Source: Psychromonas antarctica
Lineage (GTDB): Bacteria > Pseudomonadota > Gammaproteobacteria > Enterobacterales > Psychromonadaceae
Assembly (NCBI RefSeq): GCF_022267535.1
Contig: NZ_JAHNZV010000020.1
Coordinates: 1 to 47,364, forward strand
DNA: 47,364 nucleotides
Reading direction: 5' to 3'
This document shows, in pieces, positions 8,302 to 15,600 of this stretch. Both the position numbers and the translations under genes were made by a program. The notes below the pieces were generated by a model that saw only the letters and a list, made by a program, of their open reading frames with translations, was not told the DNA's origin and searched no databases. How positions within the stretch are numbered: position 1 is the first letter of the stretch; every line of letters begins with the position of its first letter.

Positions 8302-8931
8302 TTAGAATCCATTGTCTGCATCAATCGTTCTAAAGGTTAAATTAATCCGAGGGGAATCGACCTTCTTAGTCGGCGGTAGTCGGTGTAACCAGTGACTTTG
8401 GGTTTCACCTTTCATCACCAATAAACTACCGTGTTGTAAGAATACGGAAAGAGTTTCTTGACAGCGTTTATGTTTAAAAGAAAACTTTCGTTCAGCCCCC
8501 AAACTTAAGGATCCAATCGCGCCATTTTTTAGTAAATCCTTTTCTCCATCACTATGCCAAGCCATCCCTTCGTCACCATTGTGGTACAAGTTAAGCAAGC
8601 AAGAGTTAAAATAATGGCCGGTTTTGTCTTCTACCCTTTTTTTGAGTTCCAGCAGTTCATTAATCCACGGTAAAGCAACTTTGCTACTGTTTGAATAGGT
8701 ATAACTAAAGGGCTTATCGCCGTACCAAGCTACTTTGCGTTTAGTGAAAATCTGTTTTCCAAAAATATTAGCTTGATCACTTTGCCATTGGATTTTAGTG
8801 AGCAGAGTATCAAAATAACGATTGGCTTGATCAAAAGGGATCAGCACACCATGGTATTCCACCGTGCCATCATAATCGATAACATTAATGGGCGTTTCTT
8901 CCGGCTCAGCAAATAAGTCCCTATTTTTCAA
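8302..8931 (-). CDS. AlkB-family 2-oxoglutarate/Fe(II) dioxygenase
   Basis: A 209-aa protein predicted to repair alkylated bases by oxidative demethylation. The double-stranded beta-helix core spans about 105-205. Iron ligands are H126 and D128 (AWHSDGE) and H183 (HWLHRLP); the 2-oxoglutarate arginine is R195 in PRINLTFR, with R201 the AlkB-specific second arginine. The form (N-x-Y before HSD, short N-terminus) resembles the ALKBH2/3-like bacterial group more than E. coli AlkB. It is not beside ada. A single gene, convergent with the aminopeptidase. Confidence 0.9.
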   Translation of the reverse strand: MKNRDLFAEPEETPINVIDYDGTVEYHGVLIPFDQANRYFDTLLTKIQWQSDQANIFGKQIFTKRKVAWYGDKPFSYTYSNSSKVALPWINELLELKKRVEDKTGHYFNSCLLNLYHNGDEGMAWHSDGEKDLLKNGAIGSLSLGAERKFSFKHKRCQETLSVFLQHGSLLVMKGETQSHWLHRLPPTKKVDSPRINLTFRTIDADNGF

Positions 8932-9130
8932 TCTACTTCCCCTTTCGCTATGAATGAGTCTGTCGCTTTTAATGATAGAGAGCAGATTTTATCGCAAAAG
9001 GAAAAACACCCAACCCTTTTTTTATGTATGGCCGCTCTAAAAATATACTTTCCCTAAAAATAATCAGATAAAAGTAAACCGAACTAAAGATTGAAACGTA
9101 TGTATAGCTATATCTAAAATGGAGTAAATT

Positions 9131-9319
9131 ATGTTTTCAATATTTAAAAAAGATCCAATAAAAAACCTCAATAAACAACTATCTATTAAACTTGAGAAAG
9201 CAATGCAGGCACAAAGAAAAGGAGATATAATGGCTTATTCTCAGTTAAGTTTCGAAGCACAAGAAATAGATAAACAGATTGTAGAAATCGAAACACAAAA
9301 TGCTAAAGACGAATGCTGA
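9131..9319 (+). CDS. Small helical protein, DUF6435-like
   Basis: A 62-residue, highly charged and predicted all-helical protein starting MFSIFKKDPIKNLNKQ. It resembles the small DUF6435 family common in marine gammaproteobacteria, which has no known function; this is from memory of the family's appearance. There is no signal peptide or transmembrane helix. A GGAG sits about 6 nt before the ATG. It is flanked by genes on the opposite strand, so it is monocistronic. Confidence 0.7.
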   Translation: MFSIFKKDPIKNLNKQLSIKLEKAMQAQRKGDIMAYSQLSFEAQEIDKQIVEIETQNAKDEC

Positions 9320-9354
9320 CGAGTTCTATGTTAGGGCTTTGTAGTGAGTCATTT

Positions 9355-9687
9355 TTATTTAGTCAGCCCTCTTTGTTTACGAGCTTTTTCAATACTGCCA
9401 GCATTGTGTAAATTTTTATAACCCGCCTCTTTTAAGTCCGAGATGGCAAGATCTGATCGACCACCTGTATTATCATATAAATAAATTTCAGTATTTTTAT
9501 CTGGGTAAATTTTAGCAACTTCTTCGACAATATTCACATATGATATACGCACATCTCCGGCAATATTATCACTTTTATTTTCCATCAAAGTTCGCACATC
9601 AATCCAGACTGGAGCAGCAAAAGAGAATGAACTAAATAATGCAACAATAGCCAATGAAGCAACTAAAAAAAGTGCTTTAATTTTCAT
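9355..9687 (-). CDS. Periplasmic PspE-like rhodanese lacking the catalytic Cys
   Basis: A 110-aa protein with a signal peptide (about 1-24, cleavage after SFA or FAA) and a single rhodanese fold. WIDVR opens the domain as in E. coli PspE, and AGYKNLHNAGS matches its C-terminal part. The active-site loop, YCNAGRQS in PspE, here reads YDNTGGRS: the sulfur-carrying cysteine is replaced by Asp72 and no cysteine remains in the mature protein. Sulfurtransferase activity is therefore unlikely and a binding or structural role is inferred. AAGGAG-like bases precede the ATG. Confidence 0.88.
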   Translation of the reverse strand: MKIKALFLVASLAIVALFSSFSFAAPVWIDVRTLMENKSDNIAGDVRISYVNIVEEVAKIYPDKNTEIYLYDNTGGRSDLAISDLKEAGYKNLHNAGSIEKARKQRGLTK

Positions 9688-10104
9688 TATCTAACTCCTT
9701 CGATAGTAGAAATATTATATTTTATTGTTTGAATCGAAGCCTTGCATCGTATGAACAATGCAATATACACGCTTGGTTAACGGTAAGCGGTAATTGCTGG
9801 CAAGTCTAATATTACTCGACGTAACATATCAAAAATAATAACAACCGTGCCCACTGTAGCACCTGAAGTTATCACTTTCGCAATAGAGACGCCTGACTCG
9901 GATATTTTTGATAATAGAAAAGATGGAACAGTCCCCTTTTAAAGCGAGTCGATATGTGAATGAAAACATTAAGTGAGCACCAAAAAATTCGTTTGTTTGT
10001 GCGTTCAGGCCACAAAAAGATAGGCCAGTCAGGATGGCGTTAAATAATGAGGGATTGTACAAAACGAAATGATATAGGTGCCAGAAACTTCAACACTCGT
10101 GTTA
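9688..10104. other. Intergenic region with possible gene remnant and repeat
   Basis: On the minus strand an open frame at 9777-9938 encodes a hydrophobic segment ending SGATVGTVVIIFDMLRR and a stop. It has no usable start codon near its beginning and may be the C-terminal scrap of a membrane protein. The remainder contains repeat copy 1 (9979-10056). No complete gene was found. Confidence 0.35.
9979..10056 (+). repeat. Dispersed direct repeat, copy 1
   Basis: About 78 bp aligned by eye with 13221-13300. The shared blocks are ACCAAAAA, TTTGTGCGTTCAG(G/A)CCACAAAAA and AAATAATGAGGGATT. It is in the same orientation as copy 2, and the two bracket the cyclase/pepsin/avidin operon. Confidence 0.75.
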
Positions 10105-10887
10105 TTAGGAATTGTTTTTTTGTAATATTATGCTGTCCATTCTAGTTTGCATAAATCTATCTTGCGCCGATGTCGGTCTAGCCATCCATGAATATAGCGT
10201 TAAATGATCACTACCGTAATTTAACATTCCAGAAAGAGAGCATGTTTCTTTCGTTACTGAACAATATCCGCTTAGCGTAATGCCTTGAGCCATATTCACT
10301 TGCGCATTAACATCTATAAAACCGAGAAGCTGTACTTCACTTTCTCGCTTTGCCAAGGTCGCTTGAGTCAGACCCGATCTGGCGTCCACTTTACCAATCG
10401 TTAATATAATATCGTCGTATAAACTTACCCAGCGTCCTACTATCGGGTAAATATTTGTCGCTGACTGTAATTCGAATAAGCTTTTTTGGGAGAATAAACT
10501 ATGAGCTTGCTGAGCGTTTTTCACCTTAGTGAAAAGTAATTCATCAATATAATTACTTTTTTGATAACTCTCAAAGGGCACAGAAACAACGATAGAATTG
10601 GTTAATATCATCTGACCATCTAGCTGCAGTTGTCCGCACATTGAGCCAACCCAATGGCAACTGTCATCTTTTACTCCGCCTTCAATATTATTCCAGTAAA
10701 TAGCAATCGCAATGCTCTGTCCAAAATCTTTCGATGGATTGTCAACGGAGCAACTCCCTACTAATAAATACTCACCACTTGATCCTGTCTGTGAAACATA
10801 TGTCCCAAATATTGTCGAACCTTTAACCATAAGAGACATCTCTGAACCAAACGTATTAAGCCAAGTGCCAGTCAAATTATCATTCAT
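10105..10887 (-). CDS. Protein with two tandem avidin-like domains
   Basis: A 260-aa protein without a signal peptide. Domain 1 (about 3-122) follows the avidin/streptavidin pattern from strand 1 (LTGTWLNTFGSEM) through GTYVSQTGSSGEYLLVG, a YWNN strand, HWVG, DGQMILT and a final ELLFTKV strand. Equivalents of biotin-pocket residues N23, S27, Y43, S45, W79 and W92 are present (N11, S15, Y30, S32, W65, W79), but the W108 position is Met and D128 seems lost. Domain 2 (about 148-257) is more divergent and keeps candidates for W108 (W234) and D128 (D251). Known avidins are mostly single-domain and secreted. The last gene of a three-gene operon, 14 nt after the pepsin-like gene. Biotin binding is unproven; another ligand is possible. 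Confidence 0.75.
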   Translation of the reverse strand: MNDNLTGTWLNTFGSEMSLMVKGSTIFGTYVSQTGSSGEYLLVGSCSVDNPSKDFGQSIAIAIYWNNIEGGVKDDSCHWVGSMCGQLQLDGQMILTNSIVVSVPFESYQKSNYIDELLFTKVKNAQQAHSLFSQKSLFELQSATNIYPIVGRWVSLYDDIILTIGKVDARSGLTQATLAKRESEVQLLGFIDVNAQVNMAQGITLSGYCSVTKETCSLSGMLNYGSDHLTLYSWMARPTSAQDRFMQTRMDSIILQKNNS

Positions 10888-10901
10888 TGTAAGCCCTTAA
10901 T

Positions 10902-12074
10902 TTAGTTGCGAAAAATTAATGCGGGGGCAGTCTGTTTCGTCTTGATTATTTGAGGACCAGCATGCTTGTTAAAAATCCAAACACCTTTGGGTTGGATCTT
11001 ATTATCGGACACCACGTCATACTCATAGACGGTGTAAAGATGGTCCATAAGCACCGAGCCCACCAATAACATGTTGTCTGCACCAGAGAGTCCCTGAAAC
11101 TGAGATATAATCTGTCCTTTTTTCTCACCTGCTTCGATTTTGCATTTATAGATGTCACTGCTGATCTCAAGCTCGCCATATTCTAATCCAGCGTTATCCA
11201 ATAAAGTAATGGAAATAAGTGGGTTACCACGTGTGCTTAAATTATATATTTGGGATAACACCGATTCATCACCTTTAAACTGCGACGAGCCGCTATCCAG
11301 TGAAAAAAACATGTCCGCACTAATAATTTGACCATCAACACGGATTGACGCGCCTGAAGCACTCCACAAGTAACTTGCCTCTTGTTGATAACATGACCAA
11401 GGCAAAAATATATATTCTAGTGAAGATGCATAGGAATGATCCAGGCGGCCAAACCCGATGCGCCCGAGGGAGGTATCATCCGCGGATGGGGTCAAAAAAG
11501 TGATGTAGGGATTTCTCTCACTGACTAATCCCATCTGCACAAGCTGTAGAAAAAAGTGGAATTCAGTATCTTGCTCTGCATTAGACTGGTGTAATCGAAA
11601 AGGGGTCCCGCTAAGCACTGGCCTATTTAAGCTATTTTGACTACTAGGTAGGCCGATTCCTCCATCCCAGTCTAACGCTTCAAACTGCAAACCTGAGTAC
11701 TCTTTGGCTAAAAACAGATCCACGAATAGTGCATCACAATGTGTGCTTTGTGAAAGTGATAATTTATCTTTGCCTATTTCAACTTGCATCGTTCCCCATG
11801 GACCAAAACTAACAGATTGAGATTCGGTGCTTACCCTCTCTAATGTTGAAGATGCTGATAGGTTGAATTGTGCATCGGCGTAATGCATACAACTATTTTC
11901 TGCGCATAAACTAGAGGTCACCCAATTGAAGTTACTACCCGTATCAAAACACATTTTGAGTGTCTGAGCAGGCGTTCCTATACCTAGTTCACAGTACCAA
12001 GGAGTCGCACCATTGTTCTGGAACGGCCCTCTTTGAAGGAGGAGTTCAAAACCTGTACTGCTTAATGTCTTCAT
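10902..12074 (-). CDS. Pepsin-like aspartic protease (family A1), shewasin type
   Basis: A 390-aa bilobal aspartic protease, rare in bacteria. The N-lobe has YCELGIGTPAQTL then the first catalytic motif DTGS (D44) followed by W51. The C-lobe has the second motif DSGS (D260). WDGGIGLP (136-142) and LLVGSVLMDHLYTVYEYD match the pepsin segments around FDGILGL and the final beta hairpin. The flap reads SFGPWGTM, so pepsin Tyr75 is replaced by Phe90. There is no signal peptide or propeptide, as in the bacterial homologues called shewasins from Shewanella; cytoplasmic location is inferred. It lies 32 nt after the GGDEF gene and 14 nt before the avidin-like gene. Confidence 0.88.
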   Translation of the reverse strand: MKTLSSTGFELLLQRGPFQNNGATPWYCELGIGTPAQTLKMCFDTGSNFNWVTSSLCAENSCMHYADAQFNLSASSTLERVSTESQSVSFGPWGTMQVEIGKDKLSLSQSTHCDALFVDLFLAKEYSGLQFEALDWDGGIGLPSSQNSLNRPVLSGTPFRLHQSNAEQDTEFHFFLQLVQMGLVSERNPYITFLTPSADDTSLGRIGFGRLDHSYASSLEYIFLPWSCYQQEASYLWSASGASIRVDGQIISADMFFSLDSGSSQFKGDESVLSQIYNLSTRGNPLISITLLDNAGLEYGELEISSDIYKCKIEAGEKKGQIISQFQGLSGADNMLLVGSVLMDHLYTVYEYDVVSDNKIQPKGVWIFNKHAGPQIIKTKQTAPALIFRN

Positions 12075-12106
12075 TAAAATCGTTCCTCATCGTAAATGAT
12101 GATTGA

Positions 12107-13093
12107 TTAAGCAGATCCGGCATTGCCATCACTCTCTCTTTGGAATGTTCCCCATTTTTCTGAAAATTTATTTTTTTCAATTAGTTCGGAGTGGCAGCTG
12201 ACTTTATTTCTACCCGTTTTTTTAGAATGATACATTGCAGCATCTGCCCTCGCTAATATACTTTCACCATCACAATCTATTTCAGTGACGAAAGTAACAC
12301 CAATACTGACAGTGAGATATATGGCGTTATTATCTAATTCAAATTTATTTTTTTCTAGCTTAGATCTTAGTTTTTCGGCAATGATGACTGCATCATCTAG
12401 ACTGAGATCATTAAGAATAATTGCAAATTCTTCTCCACCAACTCGCCCAAAGTAGTCAGAAACTCTTAATTCTGAATTCAATGAATTTACCGCATGTTTA
12501 AGAGCCTCATCACCAAAATAATGGCCAAAAGAGTCATTGATGCGTTTAAATCGGTCTATATCTAACATCAGTAATGCAAATTTTCTACCACATAAATGGT
12601 GACTTTTTAAAGATTGGGAAAGTGCATTAGTGAATGAGCGACGATTAGCAATACCGGTCAATTCATCTATCTCAGATAACATCTTTAAACGTTGTTCCAA
12701 TAGATGCCGCTCGGTAATGTTTTTTGCCATCCAGACAACGGTTCGCTCACCATTTTCTATTAAAGGAAGCGGCTTAATGATCCCCTCAAACCATATTTCT
12801 TGAGGAGACGGCACATGTGCAGGTAAGTTAATCATGTCCTGTTTATCAAACTTATAGTGCACAACTTGCGTATTATTAAGTTCCAGAGCTGCCACTATGT
12901 ACGAGTGGAATTCCTTCGCCATATCAGGAGGCGCGACATCAAAAAGTGAACGGCCAATAAAAGGCTTGCAATCGAATCCCGTTGCATTGTGCTCTCCACC
13001 ATAGACATCGATATAGAGACCTGACTCAGAGAAAATAAACACATGCTCTGGTAAAGAGTCTAGTACGGTAAAATACCGATTTTTTAAGTCCAT
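12107..13093 (-). CDS. PAS-GGDEF diguanylate cyclase
   Basis: A 328-aa soluble protein with one PAS domain (about 5-128, ending in WMAKNITERH) and a GGDEF domain (about 135-300). The active site is GGEEF (219-223), a functional variant, and the RxxD inhibitory site (RVSD, 210-213) is intact, so it should make c-di-GMP with product inhibition. AGGTGG sits 4 nt before the ATG. It is the first gene of the operon with the pepsin-like and avidin-like genes, suggesting that a PAS-sensed signal and the two unusual proteins share expression. Its degenerate C-terminal tail has no known role. Confidence 0.92.
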   Translation of the reverse strand: MDLKNRYFTVLDSLPEHVFIFSESGLYIDVYGGEHNATGFDCKPFIGRSLFDVAPPDMAKEFHSYIVAALELNNTQVVHYKFDKQDMINLPAHVPSPQEIWFEGIIKPLPLIENGERTVVWMAKNITERHLLEQRLKMLSEIDELTGIANRRSFTNALSQSLKSHHLCGRKFALLMLDIDRFKRINDSFGHYFGDEALKHAVNSLNSELRVSDYFGRVGGEEFAIILNDLSLDDAVIIAEKLRSKLEKNKFELDNNAIYLTVSIGVTFVTEIDCDGESILARADAAMYHSKKTGRNKVSCHSELIEKNKFSEKWGTFQRESDGNAGSA

Positions 13094-13220
13094 CGAACCA
13101 CCTGACTATATGCATTACCATCAATGATATAAATAAGGAAAACAAATGAATCCATTCACAAAAGCCTAAAAATCCAAACTTTTAATCGAAATTATATATT
13201 AATAAAGATCCCAAATGATA

Positions 13221-13300
13221 ACCAAAAATGATCGAGTATTTGTGCGTTCAGACCACAAAAAAATGCAGTTTGTCGCGGTTGAAGCAAATAATGAGGGATT
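13221..13300 (+). repeat. Dispersed direct repeat, copy 2
   Basis: The counterpart of 9979-10056 (about 80 bp, similarity concentrated in three blocks), located 120 bp upstream of the GGDEF start. The two copies flank the operon in direct orientation, as would be left by recombination or by two insertions of one element. Confidence 0.75.
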
Positions 13301-13339
13301 TAATAGAAAGAAAAACATCAACATCGCTTCGCAAGATAC

Positions 13340-13380
13340 TAATTAACCTGAATTCGGGATAACAGAATTCAGGTTAATTA
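13340..13380. repeat. 15-bp perfect palindrome
   Basis: TAATTAACCTGAATT and its exact reverse complement flank an 11-nt loop (CGGGATAACAG). There is no T-tract on either side. It may be an operator, a folded remnant of a small mobile element, or a weak terminator-like structure upstream of the GGDEF operon. Confidence 0.7.
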
Positions 13381-13619
13381 TGTTGTTTTATTTTGTCAGC
13401 AAAAAATTAAAGAGTAAGCCATAACTGCTAGCTAACAAACAAGAATAGGTGTTGCAAAAATCACCAAAATTGCGGACAAAAAGCATGAGTGTTCAGATCT
13501 TTTGCACAGATCTTTTCTTTCCTCAGGATGCAAATTCACAAATCCAGAATAATGTGCTAATAACAGTCTCAAATGTAGATGCAATATATTGTTTGTATAG
13601 GCTTTCTATGCATAATGCC

Positions 13620-13900
13620 ATTTATATTAATATGCTTATGCACTTAACTCAGGTAAAAATGGGAAAAGATAAAAACACGTCAAAAAATTGCACCACAGAG
13701 TAAAATGAGGAAAACAGAGGAAAACATAATTACCTTATATTTTAGTATGTTAGTTTTTCCTCTGTGTCGCGCGCAGCGCCTCTGTTAATGAATGCGAACC
13801 GAAACGCAGTTTCGCAGTCGCATGAAGTGTGCGTGGTAGTGGTTTTAATCTTTTTACAAAAAATAACCTGAGTCATCTACATAAGCATGTATATTAATTA
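13620..13900. mobile_element. MITE-like element, about 280 bp
   Basis: Imperfect terminal inverted repeats of about 40 bp lie at 13620-13660 and 13861-13900. They share ATGCTTATG and ACTCAGGT with matching spacing. The interior contains complementary tracts (GAGGAAAAC near 13710, TTTTTCCTCTGTG near 13754). No transposase is encoded. The right half recurs at 6272-6387. A non-autonomous element is inferred; no target-site duplication was identified. Confidence 0.5.
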
Positions 13901-14036
13901 GCACACAATTATTTACCTACCATATGCAGCACCTTGCTTAGATTTATTTTAAATCAATAGCTTGTGGATATTCCTGAAATATTGACTCGTGTACTGGCGA
14001 TAAATAACAAAAATTATATATACACAAGGAAAAACA

Positions 14037-15518
14037 ATGAATAAAAGTAACTTGTTAAAAAATAGTGTTGTCATTGCGTCACTTGCGCTAGGCGGCATCT
14101 CCGCTGCCAGCGCGGTCATAAACGGCATTAACACCCCAGCGGCGCAATATAAAGATTATCTCGTACAGGTCTTTACTGATGCTACTTGTGGGGGGTTATT
14201 GATTAACGGCACGCATGTTATTACTGCGCGGCACTGTTTGGATGATGACTTCTACAATCAAGATGTTGTCCCCAGCTCTGTTGGTGATATCGAGATTTTT
14301 CAGTCTCTTTGGCACCAAAATCCTGAATATTTAGGGCATCATTTTAAAGCCTTGGACGATCAGATGACCGTTAGTTTTGCGGATTACCACCTGTACTTCC
14401 CGCTAATGGATGCGCGCCGCAATAAATTTAATTATGTAGGTGATCGCACCCGCCTGCCTCGGTGGGAGCAGGATTTAAACAGTAACGGTATTATTGATGA
14501 TGATGAAATGGTTTGGGAAACTGATTACGCAACGGTTGTTCAAGTGTTTCTTGACGACCCAGAATCCAGTTTTTCATACACTGGTCAAGGGGAGTTCTTT
14601 ACAGATATCGTAATTGTTAAATTAAACAATGGGGAGCGCGTGTTAGCGCAGTCCTCTGCCCTCGCACTTTCAGAAGTGATTGATTGGGATCAAGATAAAT
14701 TACCCCTTGAAGTCGTCCCCGATGGACAAGAGTTAGTTTTTAATGGGTGGGGAATAAGCGTAGAGGGGGAAACACAAGTATCTGATCGCCTAAAGCAAAT
14801 GACCATCAAGTACGACACGGCTGTTGCAGATGTATTTAAAATAGACGCGTTGGGCTGGTTGATTATTAACGAATCCCGATTATTTACTATTAACAAAAGC
14901 GAGGCAGGCAACTACATTGAGGGCGGCGATAGTGGTTCCCCTCTCGCATACGGGCATAGATCAATCGGCTTGGTTTCACGAGGCAACTCTTCTAGTGGCG
15001 ATTTCGCTTCATTCACTGGCTTATTGCCGTTTATGGCCTCCAAAATCAATGCGCTGAATACTGTGACGTACTTGAAAGATGAAAGTGGCGCTGCTTATTG
15101 GGAGTTTCCCGTTCAAAACTTAACGATGAATGAAACGGCGTTAACTATGCGCGTTGATGGTGATGAAAGCGAGTTTTCACTTGATGCGTCCGATTGTGGC
15201 AGTGTGCTTAAATTAGGGGAATATTGTGTGGTTAAAATCCAAGCAAACACCACCGATAGTACATTAACCCGCGCTGATTTGTATATCGAGTATGGTGCGG
15301 GTTTACAACGAGTTATCCCGATGACGCTAAATGCTACGCCAGAAGCGGTAAACCCGTATTGGTTTGATATAGAGAACGGCAACTACCCGTATGAGCCAGA
15401 GGTGAGTGAGCCTGATGTAACGGGGCCTGATACTGCGGGAAGTGGCGGTGGTGGTAGTATGGGGATTTGGAGCGTAGTATTGTTGATGCTGGCGGGTGTA
15501 AAAAGATTAACAGTATAA
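14037..15518 (+). CDS. Secreted trypsin-like serine protease with GlyGly-CTERM
   Basis: A 493-aa exported protease. The signal peptide spans about 1-26 (cleavage after SAASA), directly exposing VINGINTP, the trypsin-type mature N-terminus. The triad is H66 (TARHCLDD), D190 (TDIVIVKL) and S299 (EGGDSGSP); C51-C67 is the usual His-loop disulfide. An insert at 146-157 (DLNSNGIIDDDE) has the shape of a calcium-binding EF loop. After the protease domain comes a beta-rich segment with C387/C397, a Pro/Glu linker and a GlyGly-CTERM tail (SGGGGSMGIWSVVLLMLAG plus basic end). In this family that tail directs type II secretion with rhombosortase processing and surface attachment. It resembles the Vibrio VesB/VesC group. 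Monocistronic. Confidence 0.93.
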   Translation: MNKSNLLKNSVVIASLALGGISAASAVINGINTPAAQYKDYLVQVFTDATCGGLLINGTHVITARHCLDDDFYNQDVVPSSVGDIEIFQSLWHQNPEYLGHHFKALDDQMTVSFADYHLYFPLMDARRNKFNYVGDRTRLPRWEQDLNSNGIIDDDEMVWETDYATVVQVFLDDPESSFSYTGQGEFFTDIVIVKLNNGERVLAQSSALALSEVIDWDQDKLPLEVVPDGQELVFNGWGISVEGETQVSDRLKQMTIKYDTAVADVFKIDALGWLIINESRLFTINKSEAGNYIEGGDSGSPLAYGHRSIGLVSRGNSSSGDFASFTGLLPFMASKINALNTVTYLKDESGAAYWEFPVQNLTMNETALTMRVDGDESEFSLDASDCGSVLKLGEYCVVKIQANTTDSTLTRADLYIEYGAGLQRVIPMTLNATPEAVNPYWFDIENGNYPYEPEVSEPDVTGPDTAGSGGGGSMGIWSVVLLMLAGVKRLTV

Positions 15519-15548
15519 TCGTGTAATAACGTAATAATAGTAAAACTA

Positions 15549-15575
15549 AAAACGGCCCTAAATCAGGGCCGTTTT
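15549..15575. terminator. Bidirectional terminator
   Basis: An 11-bp perfect stem (AAAACGGCCCT / AGGGCCGTTTT) closes the loop AAATC. It lies between the convergent protease and fibre-like genes and gives a U-run on both strands. Confidence 0.9.
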
Positions 15576-15600
15576 GCTTGGTAAGACTTCAAAATAGACT

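Larger units (their letters stand above)
13094..14036. other. Intergenic region dominated by repeats
   Basis: No credible gene. It contains repeat copy 2 (13221-13300), a 15-bp palindrome (13340-13380) and a MITE-like element (13620-13900). The frame at 13449-13703 spans the left end of that element, lacks a ribosome-binding site and is rejected. The last 130 bp should hold the protease promoter; AAGGAAA lies about 5 nt before its ATG. Confidence 0.6.

Noticed and set aside
9829-10062. 77-codon minus-strand frame
   Set aside because: It overlaps direct-repeat copy 1; another frame in the same DNA looks more protein-like, so it is a shadow.
13449-13703. 84-codon plus-strand frame
   Set aside because: It runs across the terminal repeat of a MITE-like element, with no ribosome-binding site.
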